Of a stretch of DNA of 64,000 nucleotides, positions 48,701-60,419 are shown in pieces. Location: contig JAFCMP010000068.1 of assembly GCA_017506865.1 (NCBI GenBank), positions 744,001-808,000 on the forward strand, read 5' to 3'. The stretch comes from Tribonema minus. Its lineage: Eukaryota > Sar > Xanthophyceae > Tribonematales > Tribonemataceae. The stretch's first letter is position 1, and every line of letters begins with the position of its first letter. Below the pieces are notes generated by a model, which was not told the DNA's origin, made no database searches, and saw nothing but the letters and a program-made list of their open reading frames with translations. Both the position numbers and the translations under genes were made by a program.

Positions 48701-51700
48701 GAGGCGCTATTTGTGCTCAGACTCTCTCTCCATCAGCGCACAGATGCCGCTGCAGCAGACGCGCTTGAAGTTGTTGCTTCATTATCGCGACGGATTGTGA
48801 CGACGAGTGCGTAGCATGAAGCACGGCGCGCGGCCAATCTTCAGCGCAGGCGCACTCTGTGCGCAAGAAGACGCTGCTGCACCACTTCCAGTGCGAAAGC
48901 GGCGCGTCGTCGTGCGCGCCGCCATCACAGCGCGCCGGCCTTGCGTTTACTGGGCCTCTCTACGCACTCACACCAGCTCACTCAGGAGCAGCATTAGCTT
49001 ACACTGTACGAGAGGGCGTGCCAGCACTCGCCGCGCATGAGCATAAACCTCAACACCAATGAACGCGCAGATGACGCACCTGCCGGTGAGCCGCCCAAGC
49101 GCGAAGACTTCAACAATACGCATAAATTCAACACCAACACACGCACGCGCAAGCGCAGACGACGCAACTGCCGGTGCGTGCACGAAGACTTCAACAATAC
49201 GCATAAACTTCAACACCAACACACACGCGCGCAAGCGCACACGACGCACCTGCCGGTGAGCCGCCCGTGCGCGAAGAGCTGCTTGTACTGCGCGCGCAGC
49301 GCGTCGAGGTAGCGCATGCGCCACTGCATGAGGCGCTCCGACTCAAACACGTCGCACGACGCGGCGCCGCTGCCCGCGCCGCCCGCCTCCGCCCAGTGCG
49401 GCGCGGACGACGTGCTGGATATCTCCGTGTCGGTCACGCCGCTTTCCTTGAAGGCCTTGGGCACGCCGTTGCTGCTCGCAACAAAGGGCGCAAATGTGGA
49501 AGGCAAAAAGAGTGAGCTAACCGACGCCCATCGAGCGACCAGAGCGCCAGTCGAGCGGCCAGAGCTCAGGATGAAGCAAAGCAGCGAACCTACGTGACCA
49601 CCAGCATGTGCACTGTTACGGACGATCATTAGCAAGAACCACCCAGCGCAACATCCAACAAGTACCAGCCACACGGCAGTTGCGCACACCAATCATCCGA
49701 CACCGCCAAACACCCTGAACACCCCCATCCGCATCAACTCACAGTCCGTTGGCCGGCAGCAGCGAGCGCTTCCGTCCCTTGCGCGGCGCGTTGCTCAGCA
49801 TGGCGAGAGGGGTCACATCGTCGATCCCCCCCTGACCCCCCCCATTGCCCCCCCCCCCCTCCTCCGATGACTCGTCCGTGGGGTCGTCCGTGCTGGCGCC
49901 GCCGCCGCTGCTGCCGCCGTTGCCGCTGCCGCGCCAGCCCTGCGAGCGCGAGTCGCACATGCGGCTCTCCAAGTAGGCGCGCAGGCTGAGGCCCTCCAGC
50001 TCCTGCGACATGTAGCAGCGTGGACGCAGCGGCTCAGATTACAGGTCACAGGAGCACCAGGAGTCCAGCACAGGCTGAGGCTCCCCTGAGGCACATGCTG
50101 TGGACACAGTGGCTCAGATGACAGTTGCACATGCGGCTCTCCAGGTAGGCACGCAGGCTGAGGCCCTCCAGCTCCTGCGACGCGCGGCGCGGAAACACCG
50201 GCTCAGATGACAGTTACAGGTTTCAGGGAGCACCACACACACACAACAGGGGAGCTTCAAGAGTTGAAGTGCACCAACACGAGCGCACTGTGGAAAGCGC
50301 ATGAGCGCTGTTGCAATGTGCTGTTGACAGCGAGTCCCAGTGCGGCTCTCCAAGCAGTCACAGGGGCTAAGGCCTGAGCCGTCCCTCCGACTCTCAAGAG
50401 TTGCGCCGTGTGGAGGACGTGGTTCATAATTGATTTGTGACAGAGTCTGTTTGCCTTTGGAAGTGTGAGAGGGAAAGCACGGGTCAACATGTGACCCTAG
50501 ACACATGAGCCGAGGTCTGCAGCTCGTGCGCGTTCACAGCATCGCTTTGTTCAAACAATAACGAAGCATAGCAATCAAATCATTCACATGGAGCGGAGGC
50601 ATTGACAGCATATCAGGCACGTACGTTGCCATCTATACTCAAGTAAATGTATGCAATGCGATCATGTTTGTTGTTGTAACAACTTATCAGCATGTTCAAT
50701 CATGTGCAGCTGTCATGTCAGCTTTGTGACCATCAACCAAGGTGTGGTGCAAGCGCTCGCCGCAAAGTCCACTGAAAGCACCAGCCAACTCTCTGAGCCA
50801 CTGCTGCAACCAGCAGCAGTCATGGCAAGTACAGCATACAAACGCCGACATGCTTCAACCCACTACTTCAACAACACACTTCAAGTGCGCATCACAGCCA
50901 CATTGCGCATCACTGACCAGATCCGGAATGGACTCGGCGCGCGGCCCAAATGCGCGGGCGTGCGCACGCCACACGGCGCGCAGCCGCTGTGGCAGGTGCG
51001 GATACTTGGCGTCCGCCTGTCTGGAGCGCAGCTGCATCCAGCTGAGCACTGCCCTCCAAAAGCCCGCCGCCTTGTGCAGGTCGTCGCGCTCCTCCAGCCG
51101 CTTGTCTGCTGCTAGCTGCGCGTGGGAGGGGGCAAGGACGTGGTGCTTTGATAAATTGAGTGCACCCCCCTGCAAAGCGTCAGTAAGAATGCAGCTCAAA
51201 CAAGTTAGTTCGCAGGTGATTGTAGCTATCCAGCTGAGCACTGCCCTCCAGGACCCCGCCGCCTTGTGCAAGTCGTCCCGCTCTTCCAGCTGCTTGTCCG
51301 CCACTAGCTGCACGCGTGAGGGGGCGGGTATGTGGTGGTTGCACCCCCCTTCAAAGTGTCAGTGGGCCTGCAGCTCAAACATGATAGTACAGGTGTTTTA
51401 CCGCCGCACACCGCTTGTAGCACCAAACTTGTGTACGTCGTCGCGCTCCTCCAATTGCTTGTCCGCCGCAGCTGCGCACGCGAGCCAGCATGTGTTTCGA
51501 CACTGATGCACAAGAACCAGGTGCAGCCGAGCACAAGCTTCACAGAAAGGGCGCCCGAAAACTTCATGCCACGGTCGAAAGCCTTGCGGGCACAGTGAAC
51601 TCCACAGCTGCAGCCAGCTGCGCACTGCACTTCAGCTGCGCAACACCCTACTGCACGCCACTGCCTACCTTGCGCACCACGCTTATGCACGCCACAGCAT

Positions 51701-54700
51701 ACATACTCACCTCTTCCGCGACGCTCGTGACCCCCGTGTCCGCGCCGTCCCCCTCCTTGTGCGTCCCCCGCACCTTCTCCGCGCGGTGCGCCGCGGCCAC
51801 CACATCGTCCACCTCCCCCTCCGCCAGCTGCACGTGCCCCGCCATGATGCGCATCCAGTACGTCTCCGCGGTGAACACGGGCAGGTAGCGCCACACCGCC
51901 GTCCAGTCGGCCTCTGCGAGGAAGTTGTCGCCCTGCGCGCGGGAGCGTCGCCGTTGCATACAAGTTCAAGTTCAGGTCCACATGCAACACATGATGCGCA
52001 TCCAGTACGTCTCCGCGGTGAACACGGGCAGGTAGCGCCACACCGCCGTCCAGTCGGCCTCTGCGAGGAAGTTGTCGCCCTGCGCGCAGGAGCGTCGCCG
52101 TTGCATACAAGTTCAAGTTCAGGTCCACATGCAGCACATGATGCGCATCCAGTACGTCTCCGCGGTTGAACACACGCAGGTATGTAGCACCACACCGCGG
52201 TCCAGTCAGCCTCCGCCAGGAAGTTGTCGCCCTGCGCACGGGAGCGTCGCCAACACATGCAACTTGAATCTCAGGTTTGAAATCGTTTCTTTCTATCAAC
52301 TTCAACTTTAACTTCAAGATTGATTCTCTTGTGTCGTGCAATGGAGCCGCATCAGCCGTGCAGTTTACCACGAGCGTAAATCGCATTGCTGTGCCAAATG
52401 CTGGCGGGCACTGCTGCGGCGCCATCAAAAATTTGCCGCCTGCGTCAGTGAGCAGCAGACATCCCAAAGACATAAGGTGGACAACGTGCCACACCTAGCC
52501 TCAAGCAGCACACTTCCAAATCAGAAACTTGGCTGCATCGGGCCAGTGCGACACCGTCTATGTGTTTTGACCCCAACCCTGCCAGATGCCGCCCAGGAAC
52601 CGCTGGACATTGTGCGGACGCCTGGTGGGATTGCAGCAGACACGTGCACGCATGACAACACTGGACGCTGACTGACCTTTAAACGCTCCACGTCGCCTTA
52701 ACCCTAACCCTCACCAGAACCGAACCCTACATAAGCTGAGCACTGCACTCACCTTGAAGCGCTCCACATCAGCCTGCAGCGAGCGCTCCAGCGACAGGCA
52801 CCCGCGCCCAAACTGCTCCGTCTCCGCCTCCGAGACGCGGTCCAGGCGCAGCCCCTGCACCAGCATCTTGGTGGTGCTGCCCTGAAGCACCAGGGTCATG
52901 ACCGCGATGCCGCTCACCAGGAACACGATCTTGTCCCTGATGGACCGGTCGATCTGTGGAAAGAGCGGGGTGAAGTGAAGGGTTAGTCACAGGTAGCCGT
53001 ATGAAGAGTAGGTGGATGCCATGAGATGCAGCCAAAGCCGCCACTGGCGTGCGCGTTGGACGGTGCGAGCGTCGCATCTGCTCCATATTCAGGACGCGTT
53101 TCATGCAAGTCAGAAACTGGTCACTTCAACTTCAACTAGCAAAGTTCCTCAAGAGGAATGTGCGCGCCGTGGAGGCTTGTACATAGCTTTGCGCCCCTTG
53201 GCATTAAGTTCATGCAGGTTATGAAGGGTAGGTGTGTAGAGTGAGCATAGCACGGCTCAGCATAACAGCCTCACCTCATCCACATCATCCACAATGAGCG
53301 CTAGCACCAGTGCAACGGAGCCCCGCAGCCCGCTGTGAACGAGCAGCGCGCCCTGGCGCCAATTCAACCTGATGAGGCAACATGTGTAAAATTGGAAGTT
53401 ATAGTTGTGATGCTGGGGTCATGTTTTGTCATCGCTGCCAGTGAGCAGCAGTGGTGGCCGACCACCAAATTGTAATGCACAAGTCATGAATGTCATTGCT
53501 GTCGGTTGTCATTGCTACTGGCGAGCGGTGGTGGCGGTCGATGACAAAGTCACAGGGTTAGAGTAACCTAACCCCAACCTGGATTGACAGCACATGACTC
53601 CATGTGCGTACAGCAGCGTGCGCACTGTGGCAGGTATGCCAGTGCCAACAGTGTTGATACACCAGTTTGGAACACCTGACCATCATGTTACCAACCCAAA
53701 AATCAATTGCAGTGGCCACAGAAGCAGCCCCAGCGAGACCCTGATCATTGCCTACTGAGCAATGTCGCAGCAGCTGGAGTATGCTAGTTCACTTGCAGCG
53801 CTCATTGCTGAGCAAAGCCTATGACAACCAAACCAAACCAGGCTTCAAAATGCAAGGGGAGCAACAGCATCATGTGACATAGTGAGCCTTCCCAACCTCA
53901 AGTCAGTGACGCTGCACGTTCTGAGGCTCTCACTTGTAGCCCGTCTTGCTGAGCAGCGGCCAGGAAAGCAGCACCACAATCAGCCTCACAGCGTACAGTG
54001 CCAGAAACAGCAGCAGCAGCGAGCCCCAGTCGCTTCCGGTGATCCTCCTGTGCTCCGCCACCGTCTGGCCTCTGCAGAGTGCGAGCAGAGCAGCAGTAGA
54101 AGCAGTGGTGATGCTCAGGTGGGGGGTGGCCACCAGTGACACGAACAACACAGATGTGATGGTGATGAGCAGCTGACCATTTGCAAGCTGTGCACATGAG
54201 CTCAGCGTTGCAGACGTTTGGATGCCATGTACTTACATGCCTGCAGGAGAGATCAGACGTGGACATGGCAAGCACACCAACACCAAACGCTGGACACAAG
54301 CGTTTGCTGCAAGAGTTGCGGCAGCCTCTGAGGTAAGATCAAAAGCTGCAGCACTGACAGTGGCAACGGCGTACATGCTTCAGTGCTCTACACAGCTCAT
54401 GTATTGATGTTAATAACCATCAACCGTGCGGGTTGCGTTCATGGGCCTGACCATCAGCGGCAAAAGTCCACCTACTGCTACATCATTAAGCCATGACTTC
54501 AATAACATGGTGTTGACAGCTCACATCAAGATAATGCCAGCAACGAAAAACACCACCGTGTTGGCCAAGAAGTCCAGCAGTATCCAGAAGTCTGTCATAA
54601 ACGCCTGCACGCTGGGCGACACGAATGGTCTGCCCTGCTTGCGCAGCGTCAGCCCCATTAGGACCACTGCCATGACACCTGACACCTGCAGGTGCAATGA

Positions 54701-57093
54701 GAGGTACGAGCAGAAAGGATGTCATGCATTTGCAGGCATGGCAGCCACGATGCCAGCAGGGTAGGGAGAGCAATCCCACTTGCGGCTTGAGTTTCACCTG
54801 TTTGTGCTGTCCCAGATGAGGCATGATACATGTAGCGCTTTTCAAATGATATCGTTGATGAAAACCCAGGGACAAGAATGGTACAGGCAGCAGGTGGAGA
54901 ATGTCGCCTCATCACATACCGTTCAGGTATCGGCGGAATGACTATCAGTCCCCAGTGCATAGGAGGCAACTATCCAGTGCAGGCGCCCCTCAACTGCACG
55001 AGATTGCTTTCTGCATATATGCAGTGGCACATGATCAGCGCTGGCACCACCTTCATGTGGACAATCTCTGATATGCCCCAGCTTCAACTTCAAGTACACA
55101 AGTACAACAGCACATTTGAAGTAGGCTTCTGGACGCAATCGCGATGCTGAGCGCCCACAAACTCACCCCTATTGGCGTGCCCTGAGCCAGCAGCCACGTG
55201 GAGTGGCACATGACCAGCGTCAGGGTGACCTCCGCGACAGCGTCGTTGACGATGAGCCGCAATACCTGTGCTGCCGCATACCCCAGCACAAATCCCAGAG
55301 CAGCTCCGCCAAGGGATGACCTGCAGCAGCAGAAATGCAAGCAACATGCAAACATCGTTGTGACACGGTCTGCGCATTCCTGTGTAGTGACACAGGAAAA
55401 CAAAGTGAATGTAGGGTGGGTGCAGTGGTCGCAGGGCTTGCGCGACTTGCAATTGATGCAGTGACATAAATGTACCCATTGTCGGTGCATGGGTCGATAC
55501 ACCTACCAATTGGCACAGGCAGGACCACCAATGGTGTTGAAATTATATGATGTTCTCCATGCCAGTGCACCCGCTTGACAGCCCGCCCTACCCTATCACA
55601 TTGCCCTGATAGATGCCGCAAGCCAAGTGTGAATCCAGTGTCAGTGCTCACATGCCACGTCTCACCTGACGAATGTGATGGGGACCCCCCCAGGCGTCAG
55701 CTCGTGCCCCTCTATCGCACCCAGGAACAGCTCAAACAGGACGAGCGCGGAGCCGTCATTGAAGAGTGACTCTCCCTCAATGAGCGTGCTCAACTTGTCG
55801 CTTACGCCCTGCTCCTTGAGCAGTGCCACGGTGGCAACGGGATCCGTGGATGATACGATGGTCCCTAGCAGCAGGCACGGGAGCCAGTCCCAGTCGTACA
55901 GGACGTACTTGAGGAACGTCGCTGTGAGCGCCGTGCCCACCACCACTGCCGGAAATGCCAGCCACAGTATCTGCCAGATCTGCCGCTGCAGCATGTGTAC
56001 TGCACGCGAGTTTCGACGTTGAAGTGGAGAGTGGCGAAGCGCGTTAGCATGCAGGAAAATGGGTGCAACCAGCATTGCACATGCACGCAGTTGGAGCTTA
56101 CACTTGTGGCTGTGGCAGCCGTGACTGCAAGGTACGGCAGGGCATGCTCATACAGTCCATGCTTAACAAATGCATTGTTCCATATGCAATGCTTGAGACA
56201 CGCGTGATTTCATACTCTGAAGTATTAAAACGGGCGTCAGTGGGCAGGCAGATGGCATATGTACCCTAGACAACAATCAGGCAACCAAAGTGCCACTGCT
56301 ATCGAAATAGTAGAAGAATCAGGCTCATGTCACAATGCAGTGTGCAACATCACAACTCAGGCTAGACCAGTCTGCACGCTTTTGCGGCACAAGATTGCTG
56401 TGAGCAGTTATTATACACTAGCTGCAACATTACGAAACATAGTCATTGGTCCAAATGACAGAATGATGATAGTGGTCATTTTGGTGTCACATGACGATGC
56501 AGCAGCTCAGGGTATGAACGTGCATTGCACAAATTACTCCAGATGCAGAAGGAAGACTCACTGTGCATGCTCCACGCACTGACGAAAATCAGCACTGGCA
56601 GGAACACCGTGAAGAGAGCCTGCAGACACAACAAAGCAATGAATGAGACAGTGCATAAGCAAGCGGGTGCCATAGATGCATCATCAACAATGTGGTACAC
56701 CATGAGAGAACATGGAGCTCCAGAGGAGAGTCAACATGCGATGTGCAATGTCAAGGGCAAAGTGCCAGCAGCATGGTCCCTCACCGTGGGGTCCAGATTG
56801 ATCCAGTCTCCAACACTCCGCTCCAAGCCCTGATTCAGCAGCTCCGGCTGGCTGGTGTAAGCCACTCCAATGGCCATCCCCCCCAACAGCAACCATACCG
56901 TGTAGGGCAAAAATTTGACCAGATGGCTTCGGGCAAGAAGACCCAACGCTAACGCTAAAAGTATTGGGCCAATACTGTAATCGTAATACGACTTGTCATC
57001 TGTCAAAAGCTCCCTCAGCGCGTTGTCCATGGTGGGAACTTGAGTTGCTGGTTCACGTTGTCCAAATGCAGATGACGCACCCCTCAAAATCAT
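39758..57093 (-). CDS. SOS1: SOS1-like plasma-membrane Na+/H+ exchanger (CPA1) with cNMP-binding-like domain, 24 exons
   Basis: Exons in transcript order: 57093-56785, 56619-56562, 55999-55666, 55320-55167, 54685-54525, 54071-53934, 53368-53275, 52953-52753, 51932-51711, 51115-50918, 50002-49743, 49471-49250, 48547-48421, 47596-47387, 46924-46871, 46128-46009, 45397-45272, 44613-44524, 43504-43241, 42875-42742, 42044-41888, 41292-40936, 40570-40229, 39823-39758. All phases agree, giving about 1465 residues. The transport domain fills residues 40-480: FLPVLIFVSAW, the exchanger core SSTDPVATVALLKEQG (D175) and EGESLFNDGSALVLFE (N203-D204), and HSGLRGSVALVLALIVDD. The long cytosolic part includes YKQLFAHGRLT..LMESVDSAEDRV and KKLQKEGRINTKEAEFM. 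A split cNMP-binding fold follows (GLGCYYIVRGSV; GTLFGVTDVLLDAPNAATFV), then Ser-rich motifs such as RRPSFKRNS. In plants SOS1 exports Na+ and is phosphorylated at its C-terminus. If the donor in exon 23 is not used, a TGA at 40208 ends the protein. An alternative start is Met at 57030. Confidence 0.88.
41230..41500 (-). repeat. Upstream copies of the exchanger exon 22 head
   Basis: On the plus strand, GCTCCAGAGGCCCAGCTTGA..GCTGACCTGC (true exon head and acceptor, near 41250-41296) is repeated at about 41390-41433, with a truncated third piece near 41489. Spacing about 139 bp. Poly-G runs on this strand (41336-41349, 41455-41474) are the C-only pyrimidine tracts of the intron. Confidence 0.85.
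42050..42300. repeat. Tandem intron repeats before exchanger exon 21
   Basis: AACACCGGTGACTCTC..CATCT.A.TGAA units occur at about 42072, 42104 and 42210. A larger unit (CGACCCCCTG..GGACGCTA..GGGTTTTGGGG.GTTCTGCT) occurs twice. Confidence 0.8.
43475..43985 (-). repeat. Three upstream copies of the exchanger exon 19 head
   Basis: On the plus strand GATGTCGTCGTC.TTGATGAGCACCTG at 43481 (true exon head and acceptor) recurs at 43634, 43791 and, as GACATTGTCGTCCTTGATGG, at 43951; spacings 153, 157 and 160 bp. Adjacent GCGTCGGGC.GCGCGCGCATTC is shared by two copies. Confidence 0.9.
49067..49262 (-). repeat. Downstream copies of the exchanger exon 12 end
   Basis: On the plus strand GACGCACCTGCCGGTGAGCC at about 49243 (exon end and GTGCGT donor of the minus gene) recurs at about 49160 (degraded) and 49073, with ACTTCAACAATACGCATAAA between copies. 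Spacing about 83-87 bp. Here the donor side of a minus-strand exon is copied. Confidence 0.85.
49960..50365 (-). repeat. Two upstream copies of the exchanger exon 11 head
   Basis: GCGGCTCTCCAAGTAGGCGC..CTCCAGCTCCTGCGAC at 49962-50008 recurs at about 50133-50180 (near perfect, with intact acceptor) and as a degraded piece at about 50342. Spacing about 171 and 209 bp. Confidence 0.9.
51060..51480 (-). repeat. Two upstream copies of the exchanger exon 10 head
   Basis: GTCGTCGCGCTCCTCCAGCC..CTAGCTGCGCG (about 51079-51121) recurs near 51271-51315 and 51437-51483. CTTGTC landmarks lie at 51101, 51293 and 51458 (spacing 192 and 165 bp). The preceding GCCCTCCA..GCCTTGTGCA is shared by the first two. 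Confidence 0.9.
51843..52258 (-). repeat. Two near-identical upstream copies of the exchanger exon 9 head
   Basis: About 95 bp (CATGATGCGCATCCAGTACG.. to GAAGTTGTCGCCCTGCGCG) occur three times. The GAAGTTGTCGCC landmark is at 51921 (true exon), 52068 and 52220; spacing 147 and 152 bp. Each copy keeps a CAG acceptor; only the first continues into the full exon. Confidence 0.92.
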
Positions 57094-57330
57094 TTGCTAG
57101 GCGCGAGCATCGTCCCTGCGCAGTGCGATCAGCGGAAGCCTCAGAAAGGCCAGGCGCTGGTGGGGCAGTAGGTGCAAACGCGTGTTGTCGGAGTGTGCGT
57201 CGCGGTCAGAGTGGAGATCGAGGAAGTTCAAAACTTCAACAGGTTGAAATTCGCGCGACAAAAAAAGCTGTGTCTAGTTCATGACAGCGGCAGGAAGAGG
57301 GAGCGGTGGCTGCGTGGTGGACCCCGAGGC
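57094..57330. promoter_or_regulatory. Divergent promoter gap between the exchanger and the Pmp-repeat gene
   Basis: The start codons of the two genes face away from each other across 237 bp. The gap contains GAAGTTCAAAACTTC (an inverted repeat of AACTTC with 3-base loop, about 57226-57240) and an A-run, but no clear TATA box. Shared control is an inference from geometry alone. Confidence 0.4.
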
Positions 57331-59746
57331 ATGCAGCAGTGCGCACGGCTGGTTGCGGGACTGGTATTGGTGGTCCTTGCACGCCTTGCCGGCGTAGGTG
57401 CTGCGCCTGTTGCTGCTGCGTGCAAGGCAGCGCCAGCTGTTGTTCATGATAAAACCTCTGCAGCTCAACTCACTGCTGCATTGAAGTGCGTCGAGAATCG
57501 AGACATTACGGTTCAGTGGAGAGGACGCGTAGCGGTCGATGCGCCAATAGTGGTGGAATCCCACACTATCCTTCGGATACTCGGGCAGCAACTTGGCACA
57601 GATCCCGCGACAATCTATGGAAGCAATGAGACGCGTTTGCTGACAGTGAAGCCGGGCGCGCAAGTATGGTTGCGAGGCCTGACGCTGACGCACGGTCGTG
57701 CTCGGGACGGGCATGGCGGAGCGGTCAACGTTGATGGCGGATTGCTGTCAGTGGATATGTGCCGTTTTCTGCACAATGGAGGTGGTGAGCAATCGAAAGA
57801 GCACGCACATTCCCGCAAATGCCAGCACTGGCATCCACGCATCACATATCTAGATGCATCCAAGCGCATCAACATGTTCATCGTGTCTGTGCGGCCTTCA
57901 TAGAATTGCACATGCCTTGATGACACTGTGTCGCAGCCACCAGCACCAACTCGAGGTTTTCCAGCACCGACTCGAGTGCTCCTGTCGTGCATGGTGGAGC
58001 CATTTACAACAAAGGCACAGTTGCCTGTCGTTCTTCTGCCTTCGTGGACAATACCGGTGGTGAGCGAGAGCAGATTCGCATATCATCGAATCATGCCCGA
58101 TTCCTTAAGGGTTTGCAACTCCGTATCTGCTGGAAGCCTTGTTTCTTTGATGGTGCTCTAGGATGATACATAGCAGATTGAGCATTGAGAAAGAGCCCGT
58201 GTATAGGTCCAATCTTTATACAGCGGCTGTCTAGCTCTAAATTGGGCGTAGATTGCATCACAGGTCTCTGTTTTCAGGTGAAAAAGCCGGCGCCATCTGC
58301 AATGATGGCTGCGGCATGCCCATGCTTCATGTCAGTCTTATTCATGTGTCTGATTCATGTGATGACACCGCAATGAGCTTCACACACCAACTTGTGCGGC
58401 AACGCCACTTTGAGTCAACTTTTACCATGTGGTGATACCGCATATTGTGCCCAACAGTTTGTCGTGAGGGAACGCCGCTCGACGACAGAAGTGATGTCCA
58501 TCAGAGGGTTTGCGCATAGTGATCAGGTGTTGTCTCACTTTGCAAAGTTTGATGAAACTTTCCCTGTGCGTTACAGTTGGAGGGGCCATCTTCAATCTTG
58601 GAAAATTCACGTGCTTGGGGTCAAATCTCACCAGCAACTCTTTCGACGGTACGTGGCATTTCTACATTGCGATGAAATGCTACATGACATTGTTTGGCAT
58701 TTACCCGTTTCCGGCTGGTGCCGACTTGTTGATTAAGGTTACTGGACTGCACATTCTTTGTTCATGCAAAGGCAAATGTATATATTTGAGTAAAGTTACT
58801 TTTCTTGAGCCACACAAAAGTACGTTCACCGTCTCCATATTGCACGCTACTGTCGTTACGCCGCACACTTGCAGCGTAAGCGGGATGCTTCCTGCTGCTG
58901 CTAGCGGCTACATTGAAGTCCTAGGAATGCTGATTGTCAGCAGCACTAGACTTTGCAGCCTTCGCTGCTTGGCATCCAGCCGTCTTGGCTCGCTCAGTCC
59001 CTGAGGGCCGCTTAAGCATAATTATGGGGCCAGCTCCTGCTGCCAAGAGCGTGGCCACTTCATGTGTGCCACGTTGACCCTGGGGAAGTTGGTCATGGTA
59101 GTACATCCTTTCCGTGTGAGCCAGCCAGCAGTCACAACAAGAGCGAAGGGCAAACAGGGCCCAATCTTTGTGCCCAACTTCAAATGCGCCCACCTCATTT
59201 ACTCGCGCCACAAATTTTCATGTGCGCTCCCCCTTTCTGAGCTAGGTGCAAATATATGTCCAGTGACCTCAACATGTGGACAAGACAGTGGTATTTCGTC
59301 GAAACCTGTTGCGCATATGTCCAATATCTCAGTATAGCAGCTGGACAGTAGGATGTCTGACCTTGCGCATCTTTAACGAAATGTGCTCTGTGCATCACAG
59401 GCATTGGAGGCGGAGGCGCCATCTACAATGGCGTGACTGGCATTTTCTCTTGCTCCAGGTCAACTTTCACGTCCAACAGAGTTGATTATGGTACGTGACA
59501 TCATAAACTGCCAGTCAACAATGTGATGTTTGGCAACGCGAGTTTGTGGTGCGGTGGTCGCTCAAAGCATATGCTATGATATCATGCACATCTGTCGTTT
59601 TTTAGTGCAACTCTCGCCTCTGACGTTGCGCGCATGTCTGACAATGTTTGTGCTATGTGCCGCAGGTGACTATGGTGGCGGCGCCATCTACAATGCTGGC
59701 AACCTCACGTGCTCCTCTTCAAAGTTCGTCTCGAACGTCGCCAGTG
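57331..59746 (+). CDS. Secreted Pmp-repeat (beta-helix) surface protein, 5' part, at least 6 exons
   Basis: Exons 57331-57784, 57937-58059, 58278-58358 (end inferred), 58577-58648, 59401-59490, 59666-59746. The ATG starts a signal peptide (MQQCARLVAGLVLVVLARL..GVGAA). An N-terminal domain without recognised family follows, then repeats of the chlamydial polymorphic-membrane-protein type. Examples are GHGGAVNVDGG..CRFLHNGG, GGAIYNKGTVACRSSAFVDN, GGAIFNLGKFTC..SNLTSN, GGGAIYNGVTG..STFTSN and GGGAIYNAGNLTC..SKFVSN. Such GGA(I/V)xN..FxxN repeats form right-handed beta-helices; known eukaryotic examples are mostly uncharacterised secreted or membrane proteins. From exon 2 on, each exon holds about one repeat, is a multiple of three long and has phase 1 at both ends. 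The gene must continue beyond 59746 (last donor GTACGT), but no further exon can be recognised in the window. Confidence 0.75.
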
Positions 59747-59837
59747 GTACGTGGCGTATATGTTGCGTCCAAACCTATGATGGTCGGCAATGCCGGTTGC
59801 CAGAGCCATCACAGACGTATCGCGTACTTCAGAAGTT

Positions 59838-59858
59838 CCTAGGCTCAAAAAGCCTAGG
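59838..59858. repeat. Short perfect hairpin
   Basis: CCTAGGCT and AGCCTAGG separated by CAAAA. Confidence 0.7.
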
Positions 59859-60419
59859 TCTTAGCCGCTGGGACGTAATTACGAGAATGTATGACTTTCG
59901 GGTCTACCCCTGATGTGACGAACCCGGCGGCGATAGCAGGCGCGCTCCTAGGTATAGGCCTGTATGTTGACGAAACTAAGATACGCGACTGGTGAGTTGG
60001 CGCCATCGCCTGTGACCAGACCGACACTAGGGACTATCGGCCTCTTATCGGTTGGAAGGTGGGGAAGGCCATTAATGACCAGATACCCGACGCTCTGCCG
60101 CTCGTCGCACAGCCAGACTGAGTGCTGGCTGGGCTCTGCAAGCAGTGCTGGCTGGTTTCGTCCAGGCCCGACGATCAGCCAGTCACACTTTCAGATTGCT
60201 GAACCTATCTGAAACCTTACCCCTCCCTCATTTGCGCATTATTGGCCGACCGTCGCCTTGCAGTACACCACCACACATTGCTGCATTTGGCACCTCAAGA
60301 GTCAGTCTATCACCGCGCGCCTCACAGCCGATAAGGCTTCGTTGTTCACAGCGCATGGCAGGTAATGTAAAGCTAGATTGACTTGCAGATCAGGCTTGAA
60401 GTTCGTCACTAAGCGCAAG

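Noticed and set aside
51304..52494. 396-codon minus-strand open frame with internal repeats
   Set aside because: It reads three copies of the exon 9 head and intron in the wrong frame. The exchanger frame in the same place is supported by phase and by the neighbouring exons.
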